The notes beneath the pieces are model-generated. The model did no database searches. It was not told where the DNA came from and saw nothing but the letters and a program-made list of their open reading frames with translations. From WLMZ01 sp037139095 (GTDB lineage Bacteria > Actinomycetota > Acidimicrobiia > Acidimicrobiales > Ilumatobacteraceae), in NCBI GenBank assembly GCA_037139095.1, contig JBAXHD010000010.1, positions 9,171 to 73,170 of the forward strand: DNA of 64,000 bases, read 5' to 3'. Position numbers and translations under genes: made by a program. This document shows positions 17,283 through 26,649 of the stretch, one piece after another; position 1 is the stretch's first letter; each line of letters starts with the position of its first letter.

Positions 17283-18551
17283 TTAGCGGCTGGCCATTGG
17301 CACGTAGTCGCGGGCGTCGACGCCGCTGTACCACTGGCGAGGCCTGCTGATCTTTTGCTCTTTGTCGGCAAGCAGCTCTTGCCAGTGGGCCAACCAGCCA
17401 ACGGTGCGAGGGATGGCAAAGAGCACCGTGAACATTGCGACTGGGAATCCCATGGCCTGATAAATGAGACCCGAGTAGAAGTCGACGTTGGGGTACAGCT
17501 TGCGGCTGATGAAGTATTCGTCGCTCAGCGCGGTCTCTTCAAGCTTGAGCGCAATGTCGAGCAATGGGTTCTTGCCGGTGACCTCGAACACGTCGTACGC
17601 AGCCTTTTTGATGATGGTGGCGCGTGGGTCATAGTTCTTGTACACCCGGTGGCCAAAGCCCATCAGGCGACCGCCCTTGCCGCTCTTTACTTCTTCAATA
17701 AAAGCGGGCACGTTGTCCATATGGCCAATCTCGGCGAGCATCCGCACAACGCCTTCGTTGGCACCGCCATGCAGCGGACCATACAGAGCAGACGCCGCGG
17801 CCGAGCACGATGTGTACGGGTCGGCGTGGCTTGAGCCCACGACGCGCATTGCGGTGGTGCCACAGTTCTGCTCGTGGTCGGCGTGAAGGATGAACAACAC
17901 GTCCATCGCTCGTTCGAGACGAGGATCCACTTGGTAGTCGCCGATCTTCCACATCATGTTCAAGAAGTTGCCAGGAAAGCTGAGGTCGTTGTCGGGGTAG
18001 ACAAACGGCAAGCCGACCGAGAAGCGGTGACACATCGAGGCCAAGGTGGGCATCTTTGCGACGAGGCGCAGGATCTGCTTGTCACGGCTGGCCTTGTCGT
18101 CGATGTTTTTTGCGTCGTTGTAGAACGTGCCGAGAGCGGCAACCGCGCTGACGAACATGCCCATTGGATGGGCGTCGTAGTGGAAACCATCGACGAAACG
18201 CTTACGCATGTTTTCGTGGATGAAGGTGTGCTGGGTGACGTCGGTCTTCCAGCGGTCGAGCTGTACGGCATCGGGAAGCTCGCCGTTGAGCAGTAGGTAC
18301 GCAACTTCGAGATACGTGCTGTGTTCAGCGAGTTGCTCGATGGGGTAACCGCGATGGCGCAGGATGCCCGCATCGCCGTCGAGAAAGGTGATCGCACTCT
18401 TGCATGCGGCGGTCTGCATGTAGGCCGGGTCGTAGATATACAACGACGGATCAAGATCGCGAATTGCGGTGGCTGGAAACACGCCGTCTGTGATGGGGAC
18501 CGTAACGGTCTTGCCGGTGCGGTCGTCGGTGATGGTAATGGTGTCGGGCAC
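17283..18551 (-). CDS. gltA: citrate synthase
   Basis: A 422-residue type II citrate synthase, starting GTG after GGGAG. The catalytic residues are visible: histidine in GPLHGGANEGV, histidine in GFGHRVYKNYDPRA and aspartate in NVDFYSG. It condenses oxaloacetate with acetyl-CoA at the entry of the TCA cycle. The length is that of hexameric, NADH-sensitive enzymes. Upstream lies a structured leader (18563-18611). It lies 75 bp downstream of the carboxyltransferase gene on the same strand. Confidence 0.96.
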   Translation of the reverse strand: MPDTITITDDRTGKTVTVPITDGVFPATAIRDLDPSLYIYDPAYMQTAACKSAITFLDGDAGILRHRGYPIEQLAEHSTYLEVAYLLLNGELPDAVQLDRWKTDVTQHTFIHENMRKRFVDGFHYDAHPMGMFVSAVAALGTFYNDAKNIDDKASRDKQILRLVAKMPTLASMCHRFSVGLPFVYPDNDLSFPGNFLNMMWKIGDYQVDPRLERAMDVLFILHADHEQNCGTTAMRVVGSSHADPYTSCSAAASALYGPLHGGANEGVVRMLAEIGHMDNVPAFIEEVKSGKGGRLMGFGHRVYKNYDPRATIIKKAAYDVFEVTGKNPLLDIALKLEETALSDEYFISRKLYPNVDFYSGLIYQAMGFPVAMFTVLFAIPRTVGWLAHWQELLADKEQKISRPRQWYSGVDARDYVPMASR

Positions 18552-18562
18552 GTTGCTCCCTG

Positions 18563-18611
18563 AGGTGACACGGATAAGGGCTTGGGGGCTTGCTCCCCCG
18601 AGGAGTCACCT
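18563..18611 (-). promoter_or_regulatory. structured leader before gltA
   Basis: In the transcript, AGGTGAC (18611-18605) pairs with GTCACCT (18569-18563), enclosing a second stem of 8 bp with one G-U pair (18602-18595 with 18588-18581). The inner loop region reads CUCGGGGGAGC, a G5 tract. It lies between the carboxyltransferase stop and the gltA start and could be a terminator, an attenuator or an sRNA-binding site. Confidence 0.5.
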
Positions 18612-18626
18612 TAGTAGGGCAGCGGC

Positions 18627-19988
18627 TCAGAGTGGCGAGTTATCGTGCTGAGAAGCCGAGAGTGTCTCGCGTTTATTCGCAAGCACCGCCAAGGCGCCGC
18701 ATATTTCGCGGCGAGTGTCGGCGGGCTCAACCACGCCGTCGATATAGCCGCGCTCGGCAGCGATGTATGGGTTCAACAGCCGTTCTGAATAATCGGCTTC
18801 GAACTCAGCGCGTTCTTCGGCTGTGGCGCGGCGCTGCAAGATCGCGGCCGCTTGTCCGGCGCCCATTACGGCGAGTTCGGCCCATGGCCACGCAAGGCAC
18901 AGGTCGTTCCCCATGCGCTTGCTATCCATCACGATGTAGGCGCCGCCGTAGCTCTTACGTAACACCACGCAGATGCGTGGCACGGTCGAGCGGCCATAGG
19001 CAAATACCAGTTGAGCGCCGTGACGAATCATGCCGCGCCACTCAAGGTCTTTGCCGGGATAAAAGCCGGGCGTGTCAACCAGCGTGAGGATCGGCAGGTT
19101 GAACGCATCGCAGAACGACACGAACCGCGCCGCCTTTTGCGAGGCTGGGATGTCGAGTGTGCCAGCAAGCGAGAGCGGTTGGTTGGCCACAATGCCCACT
19201 GGTCGACCATCGAACGTCGCGAACGCAGTGACCACGTTTGAAGCCCAGCGCGCCCGTAGTTCGAGCAGATCGCCATCGTCGGCCAACGCGCGGATCACAT
19301 TGCGCACATCGTATGAACCGGTAGATGACGAAGGAATGAGATCGCCAGCTTCGGGGGTGGGTCGGTCGGGGCTGTCGGCAGTTGGCCACAGCGGCGGTTC
19401 TTCGTCGTTATTGCTCGGAAGATACGCAAGCAGTTGTTCAGCTATTGCAAGGGCGTCGGACAGGTCAACCGCAACAACGCTGACGGCCCCCGTGTGGCGG
19501 GCGTGGGTATCGGGGCCACCGAGTTCTTCGTTGTCCATCAACACGCCGGTGAAGTCGGCGACCATTGTGGGGCCGCTGACAAACGCGTAGGCCTCGCCGG
19601 TCATGATCACGTGGTCGGCAATACCCAACAGCAGTGCGGGTCCCGAAACGGCCGGGCCGTCGACGATCATGATTGTTGGCACGACGCCGCTGCAATCGGT
19701 AAGCGCTCGGGCGGCGAGACCCCAGCCATGTAGGGCGCTGAACCCTTCGGCGAGATCGGCCCCTGATGATCCCATCACGGCCACCAACGGGTAGCCCTTG
19801 GTGCGAGCGGCGACCGCTGCGGCCGCAATCATCGACGATGCCTCGGACGACAACGCTCCTTTGCGAACGCTGGAGTCAACATCGAGCCACACCACGGTTC
19901 GGCCGCCGAGCGTTCGTACATCGGCACTTGCAGCGCCTGGAACGCGAGAACGAAGCGCTACTCGCATGTTGTCTTCGTTCGGCGACAT
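18627..19988 (-). CDS. acyl-CoA carboxylase carboxyltransferase subunit (AccD/PccB-like)
   Basis: A 453-residue biotin-dependent carboxyltransferase with two crotonase-fold halves. The C-terminal half is well conserved (LVDTPGFYPGKDLEWRGMI, LRKSYGGAYIVMDSK, ELAVMGAGQAAAIL). The N-terminal half has a weaker acyl-CoA site (VMGSSGADLAEG, IVDGPAVSGPALLLGIAD) and is shorter than the ~510-540 residues usual for PccB. It would carboxylate acetyl- or propionyl-CoA with a biotin subunit encoded elsewhere. Substrate is unresolved. Confidence 0.85.
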   Translation of the reverse strand: MSPNEDNMRVALRSRVPGAASADVRTLGGRTVVWLDVDSSVRKGALSSEASSMIAAAAVAARTKGYPLVAVMGSSGADLAEGFSALHGWGLAARALTDCSGVVPTIMIVDGPAVSGPALLLGIADHVIMTGEAYAFVSGPTMVADFTGVLMDNEELGGPDTHARHTGAVSVVAVDLSDALAIAEQLLAYLPSNNDEEPPLWPTADSPDRPTPEAGDLIPSSSTGSYDVRNVIRALADDGDLLELRARWASNVVTAFATFDGRPVGIVANQPLSLAGTLDIPASQKAARFVSFCDAFNLPILTLVDTPGFYPGKDLEWRGMIRHGAQLVFAYGRSTVPRICVVLRKSYGGAYIVMDSKRMGNDLCLAWPWAELAVMGAGQAAAILQRRATAEERAEFEADYSERLLNPYIAAERGYIDGVVEPADTRREICGALAVLANKRETLSASQHDNSPL

Positions 19989-20052
19989 TGGGTTCAGACT
20001 AGGCGCTGCTCACACCCGCGCCTGTCTCTGATCCGGCCTGGATGTACGGTGA

Positions 20053-20991
20053 CTAGCCGTTTTTGCCAAGTGGGAAGGCCTCGCTGCCAACGTGCACACC
20101 GCGCTGCAAGGCGCCGCGTGTTCCGAGGATCTCGCGGGTTGATTGGTGCACGGCGCGCGTGGGTGCCCCTGGGGTTGGGCGGCGGCGCTGCACCCAACCG
20201 ATGACGCGACGGGGGAGTTCGGGAACGAGCACTCGCTTAAAGTCGCCTTTGACCCAACCCGGCACCGCGGTGGACGGCACGATTGCGGGACCAAAGCCTT
20301 CCATTGCCAACGAGGTCAGCAGGCGTACGCCGTCGATCTCGGCCTGGGCGCGCAGTGTGACTCCGCTGGCGGCGGCAGCTTTGTCGAGAATTCGCCGCAT
20401 CGCTGTGCCCTTTGGCGGGATGAGTAGCTGTTCGCTAGCGACGCGCTGTAGCGAGAGTTCGTCTTCTTGAGCCCATGGGTGACGACTGTGGACAATGATG
20501 ATCAAGTCTTCGGCGAACAATGGCTCGACAGTGAGTTCGGGATCGTCGACGGGCAGATGCACCACCGCAGCATCGAGATGGCCGGCCATCAGTCGGGGGA
20601 GCAAGGTAGTGGAGCTGCCCTCGAACACGGTCACGTGCACCAAGGGGTGCTGCTCGGCGAGCGCCGGGAGGAGTTGAGGCATCAGCCAGCGCGCCGTGGT
20701 GCCAATCACGCCGATGCGGGCGTCGCCGCTTACAGCATCGCCGCGGCTGGCCATATCGGCCGAGATGTCGTCCATCTCGCGCAGGATGCGCCGGGCGCGT
20801 TCGACTACTTGGCCGCCGTCGTCGGTGAGGCCACCGCGGTGCCGGTCGACCAGCGTGACGCCGAGTTCCTTCTCGAGTCGGGAGATATGCCCCGAAACGT
20901 TTGATTGCACCGTGTAGAGCGCTCGCGCCGCCGAAGAAAACGACCCGTGATCGGCGATTGCCACGAGTGCCGAGAGTTGGCGAAGGTCCAT
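20053..20991 (-). CDS. LysR-family transcriptional regulator
   Basis: About 312 residues from the chosen start, MDLRQLSALVAIAD. The helix-turn-helix is SFSSAARALYTVQSNVSGHISRLEKEL without break (about 14-40), followed by a periplasmic-binding-like effector domain. An in-frame TTG/ATG up to 21042 would add 17 residues unlike the family. On its strand TATCTT lies 8 nt before this ATG, so the mRNA may be leaderless. It is divergent from the 6C RNA and the HAD/acyltransferase gene and may control one of them; the effector is unknown. Confidence 0.88.
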   Translation of the reverse strand: MDLRQLSALVAIADHGSFSSAARALYTVQSNVSGHISRLEKELGVTLVDRHRGGLTDDGGQVVERARRILREMDDISADMASRGDAVSGDARIGVIGTTARWLMPQLLPALAEQHPLVHVTVFEGSSTTLLPRLMAGHLDAAVVHLPVDDPELTVEPLFAEDLIIIVHSRHPWAQEDELSLQRVASEQLLIPPKGTAMRRILDKAAAASGVTLRAQAEIDGVRLLTSLAMEGFGPAIVPSTAVPGWVKGDFKRVLVPELPRRVIGWVQRRRPTPGAPTRAVHQSTREILGTRGALQRGVHVGSEAFPLGKNG

Positions 20992-21026
20992 CTGCAAAAA
21001 AGATAGCAGGCATCTTGTAGTTCTGC

Positions 21027-21055
21027 TTGCAAGATCATTCATTGGGGTGCATACT
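21027..21055 (+). promoter_or_regulatory. candidate promoter of the 6C-type RNA
   Basis: TTGCAA (21027-21032) and CATACT (21050-21055) are separated by exactly 17 bp, each matching four of six consensus bases. Transcription would start near 21062, just before the first hairpin of the small RNA. Confidence 0.5.
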
Positions 21056-21061
21056 TGGAAT

Positions 21062-21178
21062 TGTCAGTAAAGCGGTGGTTCCCCCAATCGCCGCTTGACG
21101 AGAACGTCAGGGAGCTTCCCCCAAGCAACCTGATGAAAAGGTTGAGAGGTCCCGCTTCCCCCAAGCGGGACCTTTCCC
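21062..21178 (+). ncRNA. 6C-type small RNA with three C5-loop hairpins
   Basis: Three consecutive stem-loops each present TTCCCCCAA at the tip: 21070-21096 (11-bp stem with two G-U pairs), 21108-21132 (CAGG, internal mismatch, GCTT), and 21147-21173 (perfect 11-bp AGGTCCCGCTT stem, followed by TTCCCGTTTT, likely terminator). A CAACCT/AGGTTG stem lies between the last two. Actinobacterial 6C RNA is defined by hairpins with C-rich loops. From memory, the mycobacterial copy sits beside a HAD-IB hydrolase gene, as here. Such loops are thought to pair with G-rich mRNA sites. The C5 loops (not C6) and the third hairpin depart from the name-giving form. Confidence 0.75.
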
Positions 21179-21199
21179 GTTTTCGCCTACGATGTGGCA

Positions 21200-22684
21200 A
21201 TGAGTCCCAGCAAACAGCCACATTCGGCCGCGTTGAGTCAGCCTCGGGGAGCTGCGTTCTTCGACCTTGACCGCACGCTGTTAGCGGGCGCGTCGGGCGA
21301 GGTGTTCAGTTCGGCGATGAAATCGGCCGGCTTGGTGTCACGCACCATTCCCGGCGAGAAGCTGCTGTTCAATCTGTTCAACACCATTGGCGAGACATTG
21401 CCCAGCATGGCGCTGGCGCGGCAGGCAGTTGTGTTGGCCCGCGGTAAATCACGCGCTGCTGTGCAGGTCGCTGCACAGGCCGTCGCTCCGCAACTTGCCG
21501 CCATGGTGCAGCCATATGCGGGCCTGTTGTTCGCCGAGCATCGCGCCGCTGGACGTCCAATCGTGTTGGCAACTACCACCCCGTACGATCTCGTGAAACC
21601 GTTTGCCGATTTGCTCGGATTCGACGACGTCGTTGCCACGCGGTACACCACCGGTGCCGACGGCCTCTACGACGGCACCCTGTCAGGGCCGTTCGTGTGG
21701 AGCTCGGGCAAGTTGGCCGCAGTGCAGAGCTGGGCCGATTACCACGGCATCGATATGCCCAGCAGCTTTGCGTATAGCGACAGCTTCTACGACACGCCGA
21801 TGCTGGCAGCGGTTGGCCATCCGTTTGTTGTGAACCCGGACCCGCGAATGGTGCTGATGGCCGCAGCGCGCCGTTGGCCTGTGATTCATCTCGATGTCGC
21901 TCCGGGCGCAGCCGACGCCTCGAGGCTTCCAAGCGTTCCGAACGTTGGCGTCGAGATTCAGAAGCTGGTGCTCGCGCTGACCCACCCGATGATGTTTCCT
22001 TATGCGCGGTTCGATATCAGCGGCTTCGACAACATCCCTGCCACTGGCCCCGCGATTGTGTGCGGCAACCATCGCAGCTATTTCGATGTCGCGGCGATGG
22101 CGTTGGTCATCGCCAAGACCGGTCGCACGGTTCGTTTCCTCGGCAAGAAAGAAGTGTTCGACGCCCCGATCATCGGTCAGCTCGCCAGCGCAATGGGAGG
22201 AATTCGGGTCGAGCGCGGCACTGGTAGCGACGAACCGCTGAAAGCTGCGGCCGAGGCGCTTGAGGCCGGCGACATTGTTGCGATGATGCCTCAGGGCACC
22301 ATCCCTCGTGGCATTGCGTTCTTTGATCCCGTGCTCAAGGGTCGTTGGGGTGCGGCGCGTCTCGCAGCGATGACCAAAGCTCCCGTCATCCCCGTGGGCA
22401 TCTGGGGCACCGAGAAAGTCTGGCCACGCAACTCGCGTTTGCCCAACATCTTGAATGTGCTCGACCCGCCACTCGTCACGGCCAATGTTGGCGCACCAGT
22501 GGCTTTGAGTCGCCGCAGTGAGGACGCCGATACCCGACGGCTGATGAAGGCCATTTCATCGCTGCTACCGCCTGAGGGCCGAGCGAAATATGTCCCCACC
22601 GACAGCGAGCTCGCTGCTACGTTGCCTCCCGGATACGAGGGCGACCCACGCGCCGAGTACAAACGTCGACCAGGAAGGGATTGA
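21200..22684 (+). CDS. HAD-IB hydrolase fused to 1-acylglycerol-3-phosphate acyltransferase
   Basis: About 494 residues; a GTG two codons earlier (21194) is also possible. The N-terminal half is a HAD-IB phosphatase-like domain with FFDLDRTLL (D22, D24), TTTPYD, and YSDSFYDTPML. The C-terminal half is a PlsC acyltransferase: NHRSYFD (N290 to D296) gives the H-x4-D pair, with GGIRVERG and MMPQGTIPRG as further blocks. Such fusions are proposed to act in phospholipid or triacylglycerol synthesis at the membrane, where the HAD domain may remove a phosphate. It directly follows the 6C RNA. Confidence 0.88.
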   Translation: MSPSKQPHSAALSQPRGAAFFDLDRTLLAGASGEVFSSAMKSAGLVSRTIPGEKLLFNLFNTIGETLPSMALARQAVVLARGKSRAAVQVAAQAVAPQLAAMVQPYAGLLFAEHRAAGRPIVLATTTPYDLVKPFADLLGFDDVVATRYTTGADGLYDGTLSGPFVWSSGKLAAVQSWADYHGIDMPSSFAYSDSFYDTPMLAAVGHPFVVNPDPRMVLMAAARRWPVIHLDVAPGAADASRLPSVPNVGVEIQKLVLALTHPMMFPYARFDISGFDNIPATGPAIVCGNHRSYFDVAAMALVIAKTGRTVRFLGKKEVFDAPIIGQLASAMGGIRVERGTGSDEPLKAAAEALEAGDIVAMMPQGTIPRGIAFFDPVLKGRWGAARLAAMTKAPVIPVGIWGTEKVWPRNSRLPNILNVLDPPLVTANVGAPVALSRRSEDADTRRLMKAISSLLPPEGRAKYVPTDSELAATLPPGYEGDPRAEYKRRPGRD

Positions 22685-22689
22685 TCACC

Positions 22690-23133
22690 GTGTCGAACCC
22701 AGTGATTGTGCTGTTGCACGGACCCAACCTGAACCTTCTCGGACAACGTGAGCCACACATCTACGGCTCGGCAACGCTCGACGATTACGTCGCTGTCACT
22801 CGGACCGCTGCCGAGGCCAACGGTTTCGCGCTCGACCACTTGCAGACGAACCACGAGGGCCAACTGGTAGATGCCATTCACTCGGCTCGTGAGCGGGCAG
22901 CGGCAATCATCATTAATCCAGGCGCTTTCACGCACTATGCGTGGAGCATCCATGATGCGCTCGCTGCATTCAACGGGCCGGTCATCGAGGTACACATCTC
23001 TAACCCGAACGCGCGCGAAGCATGGCGGCACACCAGCGTTGTGTCGCCGGTGGCTACCGGCACCATCGTTGGGCTCGGTATCCACGGTTATGAACTGGCG
23101 GTGCAGGCTGTCGCACGCAAGCTCGCGTCGTGA
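22690..23133 (+). CDS. aroQ: 3-dehydroquinate dehydratase, type II
   Basis: A 147-residue enzyme of the shikimate pathway, dehydrating 3-dehydroquinate. HGPNLNLLGQREPHIYG contains the catalytic Tyr region and flexible-lid arginine, INPGAFTHYAWSIHDAL and EVHISNP follow, with the catalytic histidine in VHISN. The GTG at 22690 has AGGAAGGGA upstream at good spacing; a TTG at 22681 overlapping the previous stop is the alternative. Other shikimate genes are absent here. Confidence 0.93.
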   Translation: MSNPVIVLLHGPNLNLLGQREPHIYGSATLDDYVAVTRTAAEANGFALDHLQTNHEGQLVDAIHSARERAAAIIINPGAFTHYAWSIHDALAAFNGPVIEVHISNPNAREAWRHTSVVSPVATGTIVGLGIHGYELAVQAVARKLAS

Positions 23134-24254
23134 CGCTGGGCCAACTCGCACCGCTCGATTACGCGTCGCGGGTGCCAAAACTGCAGCGAAGTCTCCGCGA
23201 GGCATCAATCGAAGCACTCCTCGTCACCAGCCTCACCAACATTCGTTGGCTCACCGGGTTCACCGGCTCGAGCGGTTGGCTGCTCGTCACTCACGATGAA
23301 CTGCTGCTCGTCACCGATGGCCGCTACGGCGATCAAGCGTCAGCGCAACTGGGCGATGCGGGCGTGCATGCCAGCGTCGGCATCGGTCAGACCAAAGCGG
23401 CTCAAATTGCGCAGGTGGCGCAGGCGTTCGGCACTCGCTCGGTGCTCGGGTTCGAGGGTGCGCACATCAGCTTCGCCGAGCACGCGTCGTTGTCATCGAA
23501 ACTCGAGGCATCGTGGACACCTACAGATGGTCTGGTCGAAGCCCATCGTCGCACCAAGGATCGTGGCGAGCTCGATCGCATGGCGCGAGCCGCGGCCATC
23601 GCCGACAACGCGTTGGCAGCCACCTTGCCGCTGCTCGGCCACGAGCCCACCGAGATCGAAATGCGCGATGCGCTCGAAGCTGCGATGCGCCAGTTGGGCG
23701 CCGAGGCGCCAAGTTTCGACACCATCATCGCTGCCGGAGCCAACGCCACGATGCCTCATCACCGACCCGACCAGACCCGAATCATCGAGGGAATGACCGT
23801 CGTGATCGACTTTGGGGCGTTGTTCGAGGGGTACCACAGCGATATGACCCGCACGTTCACCATGGGCGATCCCACACCAATGCAAGACGAGGTATTTCAG
23901 GTTGTGCTGCAGGCCCAACGCGCTGGGGTTGCGGCAGTTGCTGCGGGCACCAGTGGTCGCGGCATCGACAATTTGTGCCGTGCCTCGATAGCCGGGGCCG
24001 GTTGGGGCGACTGGTTTACGCACGGAACCGGCCACGGCGTTGGCCTGCAAATCCACGAATCTCCATGGCTCACCCAGAGTTTTGACGACACTCTTCAGGT
24101 CGCAGACGTAGTGACTGTGGAGCCGGGCGTCTATCGTAGAGATTTCGGCGGCGTCCGTATTGAAGACATGGTGGTAGTTACCACCCACGGATGCGAGCCG
24201 CTCACCAAAACGCCCAAGGACTCACCATGCCTGCCATTACCACCAACGAACTGA
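23130..24254 (+). CDS. pepP: M24 family Xaa-Pro aminopeptidase
   Basis: A 374-residue creatinase/aminopeptidase-fold protein, GTG start overlapping the aroQ stop (GTGA). The N-terminal domain begins with [17 protein letters not shown]. The C-terminal pita-bread domain carries the metal ligands in [38 protein letters not shown] and RIEDMVVV. It should cleave N-terminal residues before proline in the cytoplasm. Its last 28 bp overlap efp in another frame. The placement upstream of efp is common in bacteria, perhaps because both deal with proline. Confidence 0.92.
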   Translation: MTLGQLAPLDYASRVPKLQRSLREASIEALLVTSLTNIRWLTGFTGSSGWLLVTHDELLLVTDGRYGDQASAQLGDAGVHASVGIGQTKAAQIAQVAQAFGTRSVLGFEGAHISFAEHASLSSKLEASWTPTDGLVEAHRRTKDRGELDRMARAAAIADNALAATLPLLGHEPTEIEMRDALEAAMRQLGAEAPSFDTIIAAGANATMPHHRPDQTRIIEGMTVVIDFGALFEGYHSDMTRTFTMGDPTPMQDEVFQVVLQAQRAGVAAVAAGTSGRGIDNLCRASIAGAGWGDWFTHGTGHGVGLQIHESPWLTQSFDDTLQVADVVTVEPGVYRRDFGGVRIEDMVVVTTHGCEPLTKTPKDSPCLPLPPTN

Positions 24255-24790
24255 AGAACGGCATCACGCTCGAACTCGAAAACGGCCTGTTTCAGGTTGT
24301 CGAGTTTCAGCACGTTAAGCCCGGCAAGGGCGGTGCCTTCGTTCGTACGAAGATCCGCAACCTGCGCAACGGCGCTGTCATCGAAAAAACCTTCAACGCT
24401 GGCATCCGCGTTGAGCAGGCAATCATCGATCGCAGCGATATGCAGTTTCTCTATCGCGATGGCGACGACTACGTGTTCATGAACACCGAGACATACGACC
24501 AAATGAACGTGCCTCCCAAGGCGCTTGGCGATGCGGCCGATTACCTGATCGAGTCGATGATGGCTGCGGTTGCGATGTACCAAGGCGAGATCATTAGCGT
24601 CGAGATCGAGGCATCGGTCGCACTCACCATTAGCGAGACCGACCCAGGCGTTCAAGGCGACCGAGTCAGCGGTGCCCGCAAGCCCGCCACGCTCGAGACC
24701 GGCAAGGTCATTCAGGTTCCGCTGTTCATCAACCCTGGCGACAAGGTCAAGGTCGACACACGCACCGGCGAATACATGACTCGGGTCTGA
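24227..24790 (+). CDS. efp: translation elongation factor P
   Basis: A 187-residue three-domain EF-P that rescues ribosomes stalled at proline runs. It begins [20 protein letters not shown]; the KOW-like domain has [15 protein letters not shown] with the tip lysine (K in PGKGGA), and the C-terminal end is [17 protein letters not shown]. The upstream in-frame codons lie in pepP and are not used. It overlaps pepP by 28 bp and is followed by nusB after 5 bp. Confidence 0.97.
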   Translation: MPAITTNELKNGITLELENGLFQVVEFQHVKPGKGGAFVRTKIRNLRNGAVIEKTFNAGIRVEQAIIDRSDMQFLYRDGDDYVFMNTETYDQMNVPPKALGDAADYLIESMMAAVAMYQGEIISVEIEASVALTISETDPGVQGDRVSGARKPATLETGKVIQVPLFINPGDKVKVDTRTGEYMTRV

Positions 24791-24795
24791 CCAGC

Positions 24796-25218
24796 ATGAC
24801 CCGTCGCGCCCGAGCGATCGGCCAAGAAGACGAACGCTCCGATGCGCGCGAGCGTGCCCTCATACTGCTCTACGAGGCCGAGTCGAAGTCGATGGCGCCA
24901 ACCGATGTCGCCGAAGCGCAAGTCCTTGTGCCTGACGAACTCACTCGCTTGCTTGTGGGTGGTGTCGAACAGCACGGTCGCGAGATCGACGATCTGATTG
25001 CTGCCCACGCCAAGGGGTGGACCCTGCAGCGCATGCCCACCATCGACCGCAACGTGTTGCGTATCGGTGTGTTTGAGTTGATGTCTCGCCCCGAGGTTCC
25101 TGTAGCTGTCATCATCGACGAAGCGGTCGAGTTAGCCAAGCGCTTCTCTACCGACGACTCCGGAAAATTCGTGAACGGCGTACTGTCAGCCATCGTTGTC
25201 AAGGTTCGCGGCGCTTAG
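24796..25218 (+). CDS. nusB: transcription antitermination factor NusB
   Basis: A 140-residue all-helical protein. DARERALILLYEAE at the start and VPVAVIIDEAVELAKRFSTDD in parts near the end, with FVNGVLSAIV, match NusB. With S10 it binds boxA RNA and promotes antitermination of rRNA operons. The pairing efp-nusB is usual in actinobacteria. The next gene begins 30 bp later. Confidence 0.95.
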   Translation: MTRRARAIGQEDERSDARERALILLYEAESKSMAPTDVAEAQVLVPDELTRLLVGGVEQHGREIDDLIAAHAKGWTLQRMPTIDRNVLRIGVFELMSRPEVPVAVIIDEAVELAKRFSTDDSGKFVNGVLSAIVVKVRGA

Positions 25219-25248
25219 CCCACAGAGGTCGTTGCTAAGGTCTCGTCG

Positions 25249-26649
25249 ATGACGGCGACTGAGCACAGCGACCTTACTGTGACCCGCAAGGGAGACGCTC
25301 CGGCAGGGTTCAATGGGCGCGATCACGCTCTGACATCACAGATCGCCGTTGCAATTACAGCGTTCGCGGTGATGTTGTTCATGGTGCGAGTCTTCGGCGG
25401 CTTGTGGCCACGCGGATTCAAGATCTTCTTCCCCGACTCGTTCTCGTTTCTCAATGCTGCTCGGCTCACCCCGTTCTCGCCAGCGTTCTATGCAGCCGAA
25501 CGTCCCATTGCGTTTCCGACACTGTTGTTTCTGTTGGGGCGCAGCACGGCACTCACCATCGCTGTGCAGACAGCGTTGTATGCGCTGGCGTTTGTCTTCG
25601 CGGCGCGTACTGCGTGGATAGTGCTGCACCATCACATTGCTCGGGTGGTCGGTATTGCCGCGCTCTGCGTCATCGCCCTTGAGCCCCGGTTCGCGTTGTG
25701 GAACTCGCACATCCTGAGCGAATCGCTCGGAATGACTTTGTCGCTGATGTCGGTCATGCTGTGGTGTCGCTTTTCTGCGCAGCCAACAGTGGTGCGTTTG
25801 AGGTGGGCGAGTCTTGCAACTATTGCTTGGTTGACTGCGCGCGATTCCAACGTTCCGCCCTGGGCCGCAGTTGGTGTGCCGGCATTGTTGCTTGCCTCGT
25901 TTTGGTGGCGCAGCGCCGACCGCGATCTTCGCATCGCCATGCGCCGGTGGGGGGCCGTCACTCTTGTGGTGTGCCTTGGCGTCACTCTCACTCAGGCAGC
26001 CAACGGCCGCAACCGTTACGCCACCTTGAACAACGTCGGACAACGTGTGTTGCCATACGGCAATCTCACCAAGTGGTTTGTCGATCAGGGAATGCCGATG
26101 AGCGACGCCTTGCTCGAACGCACCGGGTCAAGCAGTTTCGACGACGGATGGAAGATGCTTAACAGCGCAGATCTTGTCGACTTTCGTGCGTGGGCGAGGG
26201 GCCCGGGCCAACGCGAAATGCTCATGTCGTATGTTCGTTTTGCTCCCCATTGGGTACGCAGTTTGAGGGCCGACTTGCCCGTGTTGCTGGCATCGAATCA
26301 AGCCGAGTACGACGCCTTTCACGTGGCTGCTCGATTGCCGAAGGTGCCATCGAATCAACTCGGAGGACCCACCACGTCGTTCGGGCTGCTCGTGTGGACC
26401 CTTGCTGCAGCTGGTGGTATCGCCTTGGCTGCGCGACGACGCCGGATTCAAGCCGTGGTGTTGCTGCTGCTGTTGGTGTCAACATTCGTCGACCTGTACA
26501 TGGCATACGTTGGCGACTCTGTAGAGGTGCAACGACACATGGTTGGGCCGTTGTCGCGCATGGTCATCATCATGACGATGTGCATCTGCGTCGGAGTCGA
26601 CTCGATAGTGACCTCTGTGAAACAGCGGCGGGAAGCGGCTGCGTCATGA
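25249..26649 (+). CDS. polytopic membrane protein, possible GT-C glycosyltransferase
   Basis: A 466-residue integral membrane protein with roughly nine to ten hydrophobic segments and a soluble loop at about 270-370. An acidic stretch soon after the first membrane segment (FFPDSFSFLNAARL) fits the first extracytoplasmic loop of GT-C enzymes, which use lipid-linked sugars, but no firm motif proves it. The stop overlaps the next gene (ATGA), so the two are a coupled pair. They are inserted between nusB and the pyr operon, where none of the usual neighbours is a membrane protein. Confidence 0.55.
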   Translation: MTATEHSDLTVTRKGDAPAGFNGRDHALTSQIAVAITAFAVMLFMVRVFGGLWPRGFKIFFPDSFSFLNAARLTPFSPAFYAAERPIAFPTLLFLLGRSTALTIAVQTALYALAFVFAARTAWIVLHHHIARVVGIAALCVIALEPRFALWNSHILSESLGMTLSLMSVMLWCRFSAQPTVVRLRWASLATIAWLTARDSNVPPWAAVGVPALLLASFWWRSADRDLRIAMRRWGAVTLVVCLGVTLTQAANGRNRYATLNNVGQRVLPYGNLTKWFVDQGMPMSDALLERTGSSSFDDGWKMLNSADLVDFRAWARGPGQREMLMSYVRFAPHWVRSLRADLPVLLASNQAEYDAFHVAARLPKVPSNQLGGPTTSFGLLVWTLAAAGGIALAARRRRIQAVVLLLLLVSTFVDLYMAYVGDSVEVQRHMVGPLSRMVIIMTMCICVGVDSIVTSVKQRREAAAS

